DNA of 64,000 bases from Kribbella steppae. GTDB lineage: Bacteria; Actinomycetota; Actinomycetes; Propionibacteriales; Kribbellaceae. The translations under genes and the position numbers were made by a program. The notes beneath the pieces are model-generated. The model saw only the letters and a list, made by a program, of their open reading frames with translations. It ran no database searches and was not told where the DNA came from. The DNA lies in the NCBI RefSeq assembly GCF_004342025.1, contig NZ_SLWN01000002.1:372001-436000 (forward strand). Direction: 5' to 3'. Below, piece by piece: positions 8,085 through 16,701 of this stretch; position 1 is the stretch's first letter; each line of letters starts with the position of its first letter.

Positions 8085-8489
8085 ATGGATGCGCACCGTG
8101 TCGACTGCGTCGGGGCTCTCGTGTACGACGACCGGCACCGATTGCTCCTGGTCCGCCGGGCCAACGAACCCAGTCGCGGCCTGTGGTCACTGCCGGGCGG
8201 CCGGGTCGAGCCCGGTGAGGACGATCCGACCGCAGTGGCCCGCGAGGTCGCCGAGGAGACCGGTCTCACAGTCACGGTCGGCCCCCTGGTCGGCGAGGTC
8301 GAGCGTGAGGGCCCGAACGGCCAGCTCTACGTCATCCGCGACTACGAGGCATCGGCGGTCGGCGGCACGCTCACCCCTGGCGACGACGCGAGCGACGCGA
8401 GGTTCGTCAGCCGCGACGAGTTCGACAACCTCGCCACCGCCACGCTCCTCGCCTCCACCCTCGCCCAGTGGAATGCCCTCCCGGGCTGA
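8085..8489 (+). CDS. NUDIX hydrolase
   Basis: A 134-residue pyrophosphohydrolase with a perfect Nudix box at residues 39-61: G39, E45, then RE53-54, EE57-58 and TGL. It hydrolyses a nucleoside-diphosphate-linked substrate with Mg2+; ADP-ribose, NADH or oxidised nucleotides are all possible. The sequence TATATG at 8071-8076, eight bases before the ATG, and the lack of a clear ribosome binding site suggest a leaderless transcript. The stop codon abuts the ATG of the downstream acetyltransferase gene, which points to coupled translation. Confidence 0.88.
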   Translation: MDAHRVDCVGALVYDDRHRLLLVRRANEPSRGLWSLPGGRVEPGEDDPTAVAREVAEETGLTVTVGPLVGEVEREGPNGQLYVIRDYEASAVGGTLTPGDDASDARFVSRDEFDNLATATLLASTLAQWNALPG

Positions 8490-9266
8490 ATGATGCGCGC
8501 GATCGAGGAGAACGCCGCTGAACTGCTGATGGCGATGGGTGCTGCCGGAGGTGGGGTTCAGCGAGACGACGGCACAGTGCGTTGGACGATCGGCGGTTCA
8601 CCGATCGACTACCACAACGCGGTGGTCGCGGCCGATCTGCCGGCGGCGGAGGTCGATCGCACCATCGCCACATCACTGGAGTTGATGCAGCAGTACGCCG
8701 TACCAGGATGCTGGCATGTGGGGCCGTCGATGCGGCCGACGGATCTTGGGGACCGATTGGTGTCGGCCGGGTTCACGCATGGTGGGAGTGAGCCCGGGAT
8801 GGCGGTGAAGGTGGCGGACCTGCGCCCGCCGGCTGTCGTACCGGGGCTGCACGTCAGCCGGGTGGACAGCGAGGACGACTTGGCCGTGTGGGAGACCACG
8901 CTGGGGCGCGGGTTCGGGGAGGGTGTGAAGGAAGCCCGGTGGGTCGCGGAGACGTACCGCCGGCTGGGGTTCGCGGATCCTTGGCGGCACTACCTCGGCC
9001 GGCTGGACGGCGAGCCGGTCGCGACGACCACCATCTATCTCGGCGCGGGCGCGGCCGGGGTGTACTTCGTGATGACCGTGCCTGAGGTGCGGCGGCGTGG
9101 GATCGGGGCGGCGATCACGTACGCCGCGCTGCGCGAAGCCGAGGCGGTGGCGGAGTACGGCGTACTGGGGTCGTCGCCGGCGGGACGGTCCGTGTACGCC
9201 GGGCTCGGGTTCCGCGAGTACTGCACGATCGACCTCTACGAGTGGGCTCCGACCGGCACCGGCTGA
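8490..9266 (+). CDS. GNAT family N-acetyltransferase
   Basis: A 258-residue protein with a C-terminal GNAT fold at about 120-250: the acetyl-CoA loop is VRRRGIGAAITYAAL and the fold closes with YAGLGFREYCTIDLY. The N-terminal 110 residues are variable and may bind the acceptor. It begins directly after the NUDIX stop (ATGATG at 8490-8495; either ATG could be used). Its 3' end overlaps the convergent DUF4267 gene by 31 bases. The acceptor substrate is unknown. Confidence 0.8.
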   Translation: MMRAIEENAAELLMAMGAAGGGVQRDDGTVRWTIGGSPIDYHNAVVAADLPAAEVDRTIATSLELMQQYAVPGCWHVGPSMRPTDLGDRLVSAGFTHGGSEPGMAVKVADLRPPAVVPGLHVSRVDSEDDLAVWETTLGRGFGEGVKEARWVAETYRRLGFADPWRHYLGRLDGEPVATTTIYLGAGAAGVYFVMTVPEVRRRGIGAAITYAALREAEAVAEYGVLGSSPAGRSVYAGLGFREYCTIDLYEWAPTGTG

Positions 9267-9655
9267 GTGGCGGCGGTCGAACGCTCGCGCAGCAGCAGGA
9301 AGGCGTCGACCAGGACGACGACGCCGGTGAGGGCGTGGACGCCGAGGGCCGTTGCGACGGTGCCGTCGTGGGTCAGGACGACGATCGCGTCGACGAAGGG
9401 GATGAGCGCGGCGACGGCCAGCACGACGCCGGTGGCGCGACGCTCGCCGAGCGCGAACAGGACCAGGATGATGAGACCGCAGACGATGTCGCGGATGCCC
9501 TTGACGGCCAAGTAGCCGGCCGCGGTGCCGGTGGGCCAGGGATCGATCCCGAAGCCCGCCGCGGCGCCGTGCGGATCCAGCAGGAGGAACTGCAGCCCGA
9601 ACGAGATCGGGAACAGGCCGAGCAGGACAGTGAGGACGGTGGTGAAGCGACGCAT
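9236..9655 (-). CDS. Small membrane protein, DUF4267-like
   Basis: A 139-residue protein with four hydrophobic helices, matching the DUF4267 type (FGIDPWP, then AVKGIRDIVCG near residue 52). Its biochemical function is unknown. It is divergent from the TetR regulator gene at 9744, and the 88-base spacer carries several matching dyads, so it is the likely target of that repressor. The C-terminus overlaps the convergent acetyltransferase gene. Confidence 0.75.
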   Translation of the reverse strand: MRRFTTVLTVLLGLFPISFGLQFLLLDPHGAAAGFGIDPWPTGTAAGYLAVKGIRDIVCGLIILVLFALGERRATGVVLAVAALIPFVDAIVVLTHDGTVATALGVHALTGVVVLVDAFLLLRERSTAATQPVPVGAHS

Positions 9656-9669
9656 GGCGGACTCCTGTA

Positions 9670-9735
9670 TCTAGCAGTGCTAAATTTTCTAGCGACGTTA
9701 ACACTGTCATCGCTAGATTGTCTAGCAGTGCTAGA
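9670..9735. promoter_or_regulatory. Cluster of TetR-type operator dyads
   Basis: Three dyads share the half-site TCTAGC. One is TCTAGCAGTGCTA at 9670-9682, the second is TCTAGCGA (9688-9695) facing TCGCTAGA (9710-9717), and the third is a 15-base palindrome TCTAGCAGTGCTAGA at 9721-9735, just before the TetR start. They lie between the divergent DUF4267 and TetR genes and would cover both promoters. This is expected for an autoregulated local TetR repressor. Confidence 0.7.
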
Positions 9736-9743
9736 GTCGCCCT

Positions 9744-10316
9744 ATGCCGAGTCAGTCACGCAGGGAGCGGGCGCGGGTGGAGCGCCGGGAGCTGATCGTC
9801 CGGACCGCCCGGGAGCTCGCCGAGGCGGAGGGGTGGGAGGCGGTCACCACCCGGCGCCTCGCGGAGCAGGTCGACTACAGCCAGCCGGTCCTCTACGGCC
9901 ATTTCGCGAACATGGATGCGATCGCCGCGGCCGTCGCCCTGGAGGGGTTCGAGGAGTTGGCCGGCGTACTCCGCGAGGCACGCGTCGCCGATGGATTGCG
10001 AGGGCTGGCGACGGCCTATCTCGGGTACGCCGACGAACATCCGGCGGTGTACGAGGCGATGTTCGTCCGGCGGACGGACCTGGTGTTCGGCACCGCGGAA
10101 ACTCCGGCGGCACTCCGGAACGCGTACGCCGAGTTCCTGGCCGGCGTCGAACCTTACGCGCAGCGGGATGCCGAGACGCTGACTGAGGTGTTCTGGAGTG
10201 CGCTGCACGGGCAGGCAACGCTCAATCGGGGGGCGCGGCTGCGCCCGGATCACCTGCAGGCCCGGGCGGACCTGCTCGTCGACCTACTCGTTGTTCCAGC
10301 GGTGGATAGCCGCTGA
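9744..10316 (+). CDS. TetR/AcrR family transcriptional regulator
   Basis: A 190-residue repressor. The N-terminal helix-turn-helix spans about residues 14-60 (TRRLAEQVDYSQPVLYGHFANMDAI), followed by a helical ligand domain (YADEHPAVYEAMF, FWSALHGQATL) of the TetR_C_33 type. It is divergent from the DUF4267 membrane protein and very probably controls it and itself through the TCTAGC dyads in the spacer. There is no clear ribosome binding site, so the mRNA may be leaderless. It overlaps the convergent phosphatase gene by 33 bases. The inducer is unknown. Confidence 0.88.
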   Translation: MPSQSRRERARVERRELIVRTARELAEAEGWEAVTTRRLAEQVDYSQPVLYGHFANMDAIAAAVALEGFEELAGVLREARVADGLRGLATAYLGYADEHPAVYEAMFVRRTDLVFGTAETPAALRNAYAEFLAGVEPYAQRDAETLTEVFWSALHGQATLNRGARLRPDHLQARADLLVDLLVVPAVDSR

Positions 10317-10862
10317 TCCGCGCTCCCACCCCAGGACCGAGATGGTGGCGGTGTTCAGGACGAAGTGGCGGCCTTCGGTGACGTCGAGCCCGAGCCAGCG
10401 GGCGGTCAGCGCGCGCAGCGCGTGGGAGTGACCGAAGACAAGGACATCACCGGGTACGGCGGCGATGCGGGCGTTGACGCGGTCGAGCCGGGCGGCGACC
10501 TGGGCTGGGGTTTCGCCGTTGGGTACCGGATCCGCCCAGACCGTCCAGCCCGGCACGGTCTTGCGGATCTCCGCGGTGGTGATGCCCTCGTAGTCGCCGT
10601 AGTCCCATTCGACCAGGTCGTCGTCCACCTCGGCATCCCCGAAGCCCGCGAGTTCCGCCGTCCGGCGGGCGCGCTGCCGCGGTGATGTGAGCACCAGCTC
10701 GAATGTCTCCCCTGCCAGTTTCTCCTTCAGCGAGGCGGCCACGCGTTCACCTTCCGCGGTCAGCGGGAGGTCTGTGGTCGACGTGTGCCGGCCGGACTTG
10801 CTCCACTCGGTCTCGCCGTGCCGGATCAGGAACAGCTGGTCCTGGCGCTCAGGTGTGGTCAC
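10284..10862 (-). CDS. Histidine phosphatase family protein
   Basis: A 192-residue member of the phosphoglycerate-mutase-like histidine phosphatases. The phospho-acceptor motif LIRHGETEW is near residue 12, with supporting residues in TSPRQRARRTAEL, EWDYGDYEG and VFGHSHALRAL. The GTG at 10862 is chosen since homology begins there (TTPERQDQLFLIRHG) and GAGGATGAGGGC precedes it; longer in-frame starts run into the divergent lacI-type gene. The substrate is a phosphorylated metabolite or sugar; the family alone does not tell which. Confidence 0.83.
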   Translation of the reverse strand: MTTPERQDQLFLIRHGETEWSKSGRHTSTTDLPLTAEGERVAASLKEKLAGETFELVLTSPRQRARRTAELAGFGDAEVDDDLVEWDYGDYEGITTAEIRKTVPGWTVWADPVPNGETPAQVAARLDRVNARIAAVPGDVLVFGHSHALRALTARWLGLDVTEGRHFVLNTATISVLGWERGSAAIHRWNNE

Positions 10863-10952
10863 GCCCTCATCCTCGCAAATGTGAACCCGTATCGGCCCAG
10901 ATGGCACCCGAGGTCTTGACCAACCCACCCCGGACAGGGCAGGGTCGAAAAC

Positions 10953-10966
10953 TGTAAGCGCTTCCA
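10953..10966. promoter_or_regulatory. LacI-family operator
   Basis: TGTAAGCGCTTCCA is one base from the perfect palindrome TGGAAGCGCTTCCA and fits the LacI/CcpA-type consensus with the central CG step. It lies 23 bases before the GTG of the LacI-type gene, which suggests autoregulation and control of the sugar operon behind it. Confidence 0.75.
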
Positions 10967-10988
10967 CTCCGACCCCCAGGAGCGAGCA

Positions 10989-12020
10989 GTGGCCTCCGGA
11001 CCCACCGGCCGGCCGGCGACGATCTACGACGTCGCGGCCCGGGCGAAGCTGTCGATCGCGACGGTTTCGCGTGTCCTGCAAGGGACTGGACCGGTGTCGG
11101 AGAAGGCGCGGACCAGGGTCGACCAGGCGGCACGCGAGCTCAACTACGTACCGCTGCGCGCCGCCCGAAGCCTGGCGGTACAACGGCATGAGGCGCATGG
11201 ACTCGTGCTGCCCGACCTGGCCGGCCCGTTCTACGGCGACCTGCTGATGGGGTACGAGCGCTGGGCCGGCGAACACGGCCAGAGCGTCATCATCACGGTC
11301 ACTCACGGCAACCCCGACCCGCGCCGCACGGTCCGTGACCTGGCCGGCCGGGTCGACGGGATCGTTGTCCACGGCAACGCTTTGGACCTACCCACGATCC
11401 AGAGCCTGCGCAAGGCCGACGTACCGATCGTGCTGATCGCCCATCCGCCGGTCACCGGCTGCGACTCGATCCGCAGCGAGAGCGCGGCCAGTGCCGAGCA
11501 GCTGACCACCCGGCTGCTCGACCACGGCCGCACCAATCTCCTCTTCGTCGGCGACCCGGCCAGCGGGTACGACGTGTCCGAGCGGTACGCCGGATTCGCC
11601 AACGCCCTCGAGGCACGCGGACTGCGGGTACCCAAACCCGAGTGCGTCCCGATGACCGAGCAAGCCGGCACCGCCGTCGCCACGAAGTTGCTGACGGCAA
11701 GGAAGCGGCCGGACGGGCTGCTCTGTGCGAACGACGAGCTCGCACTGGCCGCGCTGAAGACCTTGCTCGCGGCCGATGTCGCCGTACCGAAGGACATCGT
11801 CGTGACCGGGTGGGACGACGTGATGGCGGCGCGGTACGTGTCGCCGGGGTTGACCACGGTGCGGCAGCCGATGACCGAGCTGGGCCGGCTGGCGGCCCAA
11901 CGACTTCACGAGCGGGTGACCGGCGAACGGGCCCGCGCGCGGAACGACGTACTGGCAACACAACTCGTGCTGCGGGACAGCTGCGGCACGGGACCGGGGG
12001 ATGCAGCAGTAACCGAGTGA
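10989..12020 (+). CDS. LacI family transcriptional regulator
   Basis: A 343-residue regulator with an N-terminal HTH and hinge helix at about 12-60 (TIYDVAARAKLSIATVSRVL) and a periplasmic-binding-like sugar domain. AGGAG at 10978-10982 precedes the GTG at 10989. It is first in the operon: the substrate-binding lipoprotein gene follows after 10 bases, then two permeases and two carbohydrate-active enzymes. With the operator at 10953 this suggests sugar-induced derepression. The effector is likely an oligosaccharide released by the downstream enzymes. Confidence 0.9.
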   Translation: MASGPTGRPATIYDVAARAKLSIATVSRVLQGTGPVSEKARTRVDQAARELNYVPLRAARSLAVQRHEAHGLVLPDLAGPFYGDLLMGYERWAGEHGQSVIITVTHGNPDPRRTVRDLAGRVDGIVVHGNALDLPTIQSLRKADVPIVLIAHPPVTGCDSIRSESAASAEQLTTRLLDHGRTNLLFVGDPASGYDVSERYAGFANALEARGLRVPKPECVPMTEQAGTAVATKLLTARKRPDGLLCANDELALAALKTLLAADVAVPKDIVVTGWDDVMAARYVSPGLTTVRQPMTELGRLAAQRLHERVTGERARARNDVLATQLVLRDSCGTGPGDAAVTE

Positions 12021-12030
12021 GGAGACACAG

Positions 12031-13323
12031 ATGATCACCCACAGCATCCGCCGCCGGCTGGTGATCGGCAGCGCTGCGATCACCGCCACCGCCCTTGCCT
12101 TGGCAGGGTGTGGCCGGTCGGAGGACGCCCCCACCGGGGGTTCGCAGGCGACCACCACGGTCAGCGAAGGGCCGGCCACCGGCAATCTGACCGTCTGGGC
12201 GATGGGCACCGAGGGCGAGAACCTGCCCAAGCTGATGGAGCAGTTCCAGCAGGCCAACCCGGACGTGAAGGTCACCGTCACGCCGATCCCGTGGGACGCC
12301 GCGCACAACAAGTTCACCACCGCGATCACCGCGCAGACGCTGCCGGACGCCGCGATGGTCGGCACCACCTGGATGGGCGAGTTCGCCGACCTCGGCGCCC
12401 TCGACCCGACCCCGGCAGGCTTCGACAACGCCGCCTTCTACCCCGGCGCGCTTGACACCACCAAGGTCGGCGGCACGCAGTACGGGGTTCCCTGGTACGT
12501 CGAGACGCGGCTGGTGTACTACCGCAAGGACCTGGCCGCGAAGGCCGGCGTCAGTACGCCGCCGACCGACTGGGACGGTCTGAAGGCGATGGCCAAGGCG
12601 ATGAAGGAGAAGGCCGGCGCGAAGTACGGGATCAACCTGCAGCCGGGCGGCAGCGGGTCCTGGCAGACGGTGATGCCGTTCGCCTGGTCCGCCGGCGCGA
12701 ACCTCACCACCGACGACCAGAAGGAGTTCACCTTCGACACGCCGGAGATGCAGGAGGGGCTGAAGTACTACCAGAGCTTCTTCACCGAGAAGCTGGCCGG
12801 TACCGACCTGCCGCCGAACCAGACCGAGGCGCAGTTCGTCAACGGCCAGGTGCCGATGTTCATCTCCGGGCCGTGGATGGCGGGTTCGGTGGCGAAACTC
12901 GGCGGTGACGCGATCAAGCCGAACATCGGTGTCTTCGAGATCCCGAAGAACAAGACCTCCACGTCGTTCGTCGGCGGCTCCAACTTCGTCGTGTTCAAGA
13001 ACTCGAAGAACAAGGACAGTGCCTGGAAGCTGGTCAAGTTCCTGTCGGATGCGAAGACGCAGGCCGCCTGGTTCAAGATGTCGTCCGACCTGCCCGCGGT
13101 GAAGAGCGCGTGGGAGGACCCGAGCATCGCCTCCGACCCGCTGCTGCCGGTGTTCGGCAAGCAGCTCGAGTCCGCCAAGGCCCCGCCGGCGATCGTGAAC
13201 TGGGAGCAGGTCGCGACCGCGTTCGACACCGAGATCGAGAAGATGGCGAAGGCGGGCCAGTCCCCCGCCGACACCGCCAAGGCCACCCAGACCAAGGCCA
13301 CGGCGATCGGCACGGGTAGCTGA
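12031..13323 (+). CDS. ABC sugar-binding lipoprotein
   Basis: A 430-residue extracellular solute-binding protein of family 1. The signal peptide ends in the lipobox LAGC with lipidated C27, followed by a Ser/Thr/Gly-rich tether. Typical fold landmarks are NLTVWAMG near 50, VPWYVETRLVYYRKD and FISGPWM. GAGGAG precedes the ATG. It delivers an oligosaccharide to the permease pair encoded directly downstream (4-base gap). No ATPase gene is present, so a shared MsiK-type ATPase encoded elsewhere is likely. Confidence 0.9.
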   Translation: MITHSIRRRLVIGSAAITATALALAGCGRSEDAPTGGSQATTTVSEGPATGNLTVWAMGTEGENLPKLMEQFQQANPDVKVTVTPIPWDAAHNKFTTAITAQTLPDAAMVGTTWMGEFADLGALDPTPAGFDNAAFYPGALDTTKVGGTQYGVPWYVETRLVYYRKDLAAKAGVSTPPTDWDGLKAMAKAMKEKAGAKYGINLQPGGSGSWQTVMPFAWSAGANLTTDDQKEFTFDTPEMQEGLKYYQSFFTEKLAGTDLPPNQTEAQFVNGQVPMFISGPWMAGSVAKLGGDAIKPNIGVFEIPKNKTSTSFVGGSNFVVFKNSKNKDSAWKLVKFLSDAKTQAAWFKMSSDLPAVKSAWEDPSIASDPLLPVFGKQLESAKAPPAIVNWEQVATAFDTEIEKMAKAGQSPADTAKATQTKATAIGTGS

Positions 13324-13327
13324 CCTG

Positions 13328-14269
13328 ATGTCCACCGCCACGGAGCCGCGCGCCCGGGTGGCAACCGCCACCCCGCCACCCGGGCGTCGGCGGCGACGCC
13401 TCGACCACCAGACCGCGACCGCGTGGATCCTGGTGCTGCCGTTCGCCGTGCTGTTCCTCGCGTTCACCGCCGGGCCGGTGATCGGGTCGCTGCTGATGAG
13501 CTTCACCGACATGCGCCAGCGCGATCTCCGGACGCCGTTCGCGGTGAACGGGGTGGGGTTCGACAACTACATCAAGGCCTTTCAGGACGAAACGTTCCGG
13601 AAGGCCGCGTTCAACACCGCGTACTTCGTCGTCATCGGCGTACCGCTGACACTGGTGGTCGCGCTGGCCGCCGCGGTGTTGCTGGACCGCGGGCTGAAGA
13701 AGGTCCAGGGTCTGTTCAAGGTCGGCTACTACCTGCCGGTGGTGACGTCGATCGTCGCGATCGCGGTGATCTGGCGGTTCGTGCTGGCCCCGGAGTCCGG
13801 CCTGGTCAACACGGTGCTCGGCTGGGTCGGTATCGACGGACCGAACTGGCTGGCGTCGAAGACGTGGGCGATGCCGTCGCTGATCGCGATGGCCGTCTGG
13901 CGGAACTTCGGGTCCGCGATGATCATCTTCCTGGCTGGGCTGCAGGGCATCCCGCAGTCGGTCGAGGAGGCCGGCCAGATCGACGGTGCGGGCCCGTGGC
14001 AACGGTTCCGGTACCTGATCCTGCCGTTGCTGCGACTGACCATCCTGTTCAACTGCGTGACGACCGGGATCGGTTACCTGCAGTTCTTCGAGGAACCGTT
14101 CGTGATGACCGAGGGCGGTCCGCTGAACAGCACCATCTCGGTGTCGATGTACACGTACCAGCAGTTCGGGTTCGGCAACTACGGCCTGGCCACGGCGATG
14201 GCCTACCTGCTGTTCGTCGTGATCGCGGTCGTCACGTTCATCCAGTTCCGGCTGCTGAGGGAGAAATGA
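13328..14269 (+). CDS. ABC sugar permease (MalF-like)
   Basis: A 313-residue inner-membrane permease with six or so helices and the ATPase-docking EAA loop EEAGQIDGAGPWQRFRYLI near residues 215-233. The N-terminal 25 residues are basic and cytoplasmic. The stop overlaps the ATG of the next permease (ATGA at 14266-14269), so the two are made together. Confidence 0.9.
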   Translation: MSTATEPRARVATATPPPGRRRRRLDHQTATAWILVLPFAVLFLAFTAGPVIGSLLMSFTDMRQRDLRTPFAVNGVGFDNYIKAFQDETFRKAAFNTAYFVVIGVPLTLVVALAAAVLLDRGLKKVQGLFKVGYYLPVVTSIVAIAVIWRFVLAPESGLVNTVLGWVGIDGPNWLASKTWAMPSLIAMAVWRNFGSAMIIFLAGLQGIPQSVEEAGQIDGAGPWQRFRYLILPLLRLTILFNCVTTGIGYLQFFEEPFVMTEGGPLNSTISVSMYTYQQFGFGNYGLATAMAYLLFVVIAVVTFIQFRLLREK

Positions 14270-15081
14270 TGCGCCGTACCTGGTGGATCTACCTGATCGG
14301 GGTGCTCGGCCTGGTCGCCGTCGCGGCGCCGTTCGTCTGGATGCTGCTCGGCAGTTTCAAGACCCAGGGCGAACTGCTCCGGGTCCCGCCGACCTGGTGG
14401 CCGGAGCAGCCGACCGGGCAGAACTACGTGGATCTGTTGAACAAGGAGAGCTTCCCGCGCTACTTCCTCAACTCGACGGTCGTCGCGCTGGCGGTGACGG
14501 CCGGGAACCTGGCCTTCTGCTCGATGATCGGCTACGCGCTGGCCAAGCTGCGGTTCAAGGGCCGCAACGCGCTGTTCGTGCTGGTGATGGCCACCTTGAT
14601 GATCCCCGGCATGGTCACGTTCGTGCCGCTGTTCGTGCTCGTCACCAACGCCGGGATGGCGAACAGCTACCCCGGCCTGATCCTGCCGTTCCTGGTCTCG
14701 CCGTTCGGTGTGTTCCTGATGCGGCAGTTCTTCCTCGGGCTGCCGGACGACCTGATGGACGCCGGCCGGGTGGACGGCAGCAGTGAACTGGGCATCTTCG
14801 CCCGGATCATGCTGCCGCTGACCAGGCCGGCCCTGGCCACGCTCGGCATCCTCACCTTCCTCGGTTCCTGGAACAACTTCCTCTGGCCGCTGGTGATCGC
14901 CCAGACCCAGGACAAGTACACCCTTCCCGTCGCCCTGGCGCTGTACTCGAAAGGCCAGAACGCGCAGAACTACGGCCTGTTGATGGCCGGCGCGGTCGTG
15001 GTCGTCATACCCGTGCTGGTGATGTTCCTGATCTTCCAGCGCCACGTCACCAAGGGCATCGCCGTCACCGGCCTCAAATAG
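14266..15081 (+). CDS. ABC sugar permease (MalG-like)
   Basis: A 271-residue permease with six helices and the EAA loop DAGRVDGSSELGIFARIMLP. The ATG at 14266 overlaps the upstream stop; a second ATG at 14269 is equally possible. GAGGGAGA precedes it. It pairs with the upstream MalF-like protein. The C-terminus KGIAVTGLK is typical of the family. Confidence 0.9.
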   Translation: MMRRTWWIYLIGVLGLVAVAAPFVWMLLGSFKTQGELLRVPPTWWPEQPTGQNYVDLLNKESFPRYFLNSTVVALAVTAGNLAFCSMIGYALAKLRFKGRNALFVLVMATLMIPGMVTFVPLFVLVTNAGMANSYPGLILPFLVSPFGVFLMRQFFLGLPDDLMDAGRVDGSSELGIFARIMLPLTRPALATLGILTFLGSWNNFLWPLVIAQTQDKYTLPVALALYSKGQNAQNYGLLMAGAVVVVIPVLVMFLIFQRHVTKGIAVTGLK

Positions 15082-15099
15082 ACCTTCTCTGGAGACAAG

Positions 15100-16677
15100 A
15101 TGACCGCCAACATCAGTCGCCGCACCCTGCTCACCGCCACCGGCTCCGTCGCTCTCATCGGCGCCACCAGTGGTACGACGTACGCCGGAACACCTGATCC
15201 GGGCGCCCTGCTCAAGGGCAACTGGCGCCCGACGCAGGCCGATCGTGCCCTCGTCGGCCGCTGGGCCCGCGACACCTGGCGCAGCCTGGTCGCGATGACC
15301 GACGAGAAGACCGGCCTGCCCGCCGACAACATCGGCGACTCGGTGACGAACCCGGTCCGCAGCCGCTACACCTCACCGACCAACATCGGCGGCTACCTGT
15401 GGAGCACGGTCGTCGCCCGCCACCTCGGCATCATCTCGCCGCAGGAGTCGTACCGCCGGATCACCCAGACCTTGACCACGATGACCAAGGTCGATCACCA
15501 CGACCCGAGCGGCATGTACTTCAACTGGTACGACGAGTCGACCGGCGAGGTGCTGTACACGGACCCGGACGGGACCAAGCCGATCACGCCGTTCGTGTCG
15601 AGTGTCGACAACGGCTGGTTCGCGGCCGCGCTGATGGTGGTGCGCAACGCCGAGCCGGGCGCCCGCGCCCTCGCGGACTCCCTGCTGAAGAAGATGAACT
15701 TCGCCTTCTACTACAACCCCGCGGCCAGGCCGGGCGGGCTGATGCGCGGCGGCTTCTTCGAGACCTCGCCGCCGGACGAGGAGACGGACAAGGGCAACCA
15801 CGCGGGTGTCGGCCCGGACGTGTACTACCGGAAGTTCCACTACGACACGTGCAACACCGAGGCTCGCATCGCGCCGTACATCGGGTTCGCCCTCGGACAG
15901 GTCCCGCACACGCAGTACTTCGCCACTTACCGCACCTTCCCGGACTCGTGCGACTGGTCCTGGGTGGAGCAGCGGCCCAAGGGCGTGCACCGGACGTACC
16001 TCGGCCTCGACGTGTTCGAGGGCACGTACTCGTACCGCGGCATGCGCCTCGTGCCGTCGTGGGGCGGCGACATGTTCGAGTCGCTGATGCCCGACCTGTT
16101 CATCCCCGAATCCAAGTGGGCGCCGCGGAGCTGGGGTATCAACCACCCGCTCACCGTCCGCGCGCACATCGAGCACGGCATGGACGACGCCAAGTACGGC
16201 TACTGGGGCTTCTCGCCCGCCTCGAACCCTCGCGGCGGGTACTCCGTGTACGGCGTCGACGCGATCGGGATGGACCCGGGCGGCTACCCGTCCGACCTGG
16301 AGGCGACCAACTTCGACGCCGGCTTCGAGGGCTGCCGTGAAGGCGTGAACCCGAACCCGACCTTCGGCGACGGCGTGGTCACGCCGCACGCGGCGTTCCT
16401 CGCCATGCAGTACGCACCCCGGCAGGCGATCGACAACCTGTCCCGGATCGAGAAGAACCTCAAGGCGTACGCCGGTGGTGGCTTCTACGACTCGGTCGCG
16501 GTCCGGTCCGGCCTGATCGCCAAGCGATACCTGGCCCTCGACCAGGCCATGGTGCTGGGTGCCATCGGCAACGTCTTCGCCGGCGACGTGATCCGGCGCA
16601 ACTTCAGCAGCCGGCAGGTCGAACAGCGGATCCGCCCACTGATCGCGATGGAGCAGTTCGAGTCCGGTCTCGAGTAA
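15100..16677 (+). CDS. Tat-exported glucoamylase-like glycoside hydrolase
   Basis: A 525-residue secreted enzyme. The N-terminus has a twin-arginine signal (SRRTLLTATG) and a cleavage region near TYAGTP. The body matches the glucoamylase-like family (Pfam PF10091; related to GH144/GH162 beta-1,2-glucanases): SSVDNGWFAAAL near 167, GVHRTYLGLDVFEGT, SWGGDMFESLMP and DDAKYGYWGFSPASN. It lies 18 bases after the permeases and probably cuts an extracellular glucan into oligosaccharides for import. The exact linkage is not predictable. Confidence 0.75.
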   Translation: MTANISRRTLLTATGSVALIGATSGTTYAGTPDPGALLKGNWRPTQADRALVGRWARDTWRSLVAMTDEKTGLPADNIGDSVTNPVRSRYTSPTNIGGYLWSTVVARHLGIISPQESYRRITQTLTTMTKVDHHDPSGMYFNWYDESTGEVLYTDPDGTKPITPFVSSVDNGWFAAALMVVRNAEPGARALADSLLKKMNFAFYYNPAARPGGLMRGGFFETSPPDEETDKGNHAGVGPDVYYRKFHYDTCNTEARIAPYIGFALGQVPHTQYFATYRTFPDSCDWSWVEQRPKGVHRTYLGLDVFEGTYSYRGMRLVPSWGGDMFESLMPDLFIPESKWAPRSWGINHPLTVRAHIEHGMDDAKYGYWGFSPASNPRGGYSVYGVDAIGMDPGGYPSDLEATNFDAGFEGCREGVNPNPTFGDGVVTPHAAFLAMQYAPRQAIDNLSRIEKNLKAYAGGGFYDSVAVRSGLIAKRYLALDQAMVLGAIGNVFAGDVIRRNFSSRQVEQRIRPLIAMEQFESGLE

Positions 16678-16701
16678 CACCAACGGGAGAGAGTTCAGCT
16701 G

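Noticed and set aside
11452..13566. A 704-residue minus-strand frame opposite the LacI and binding-protein genes
   Set aside because: Both genes beneath it have clear domains and ribosome binding sites; this frame has none.
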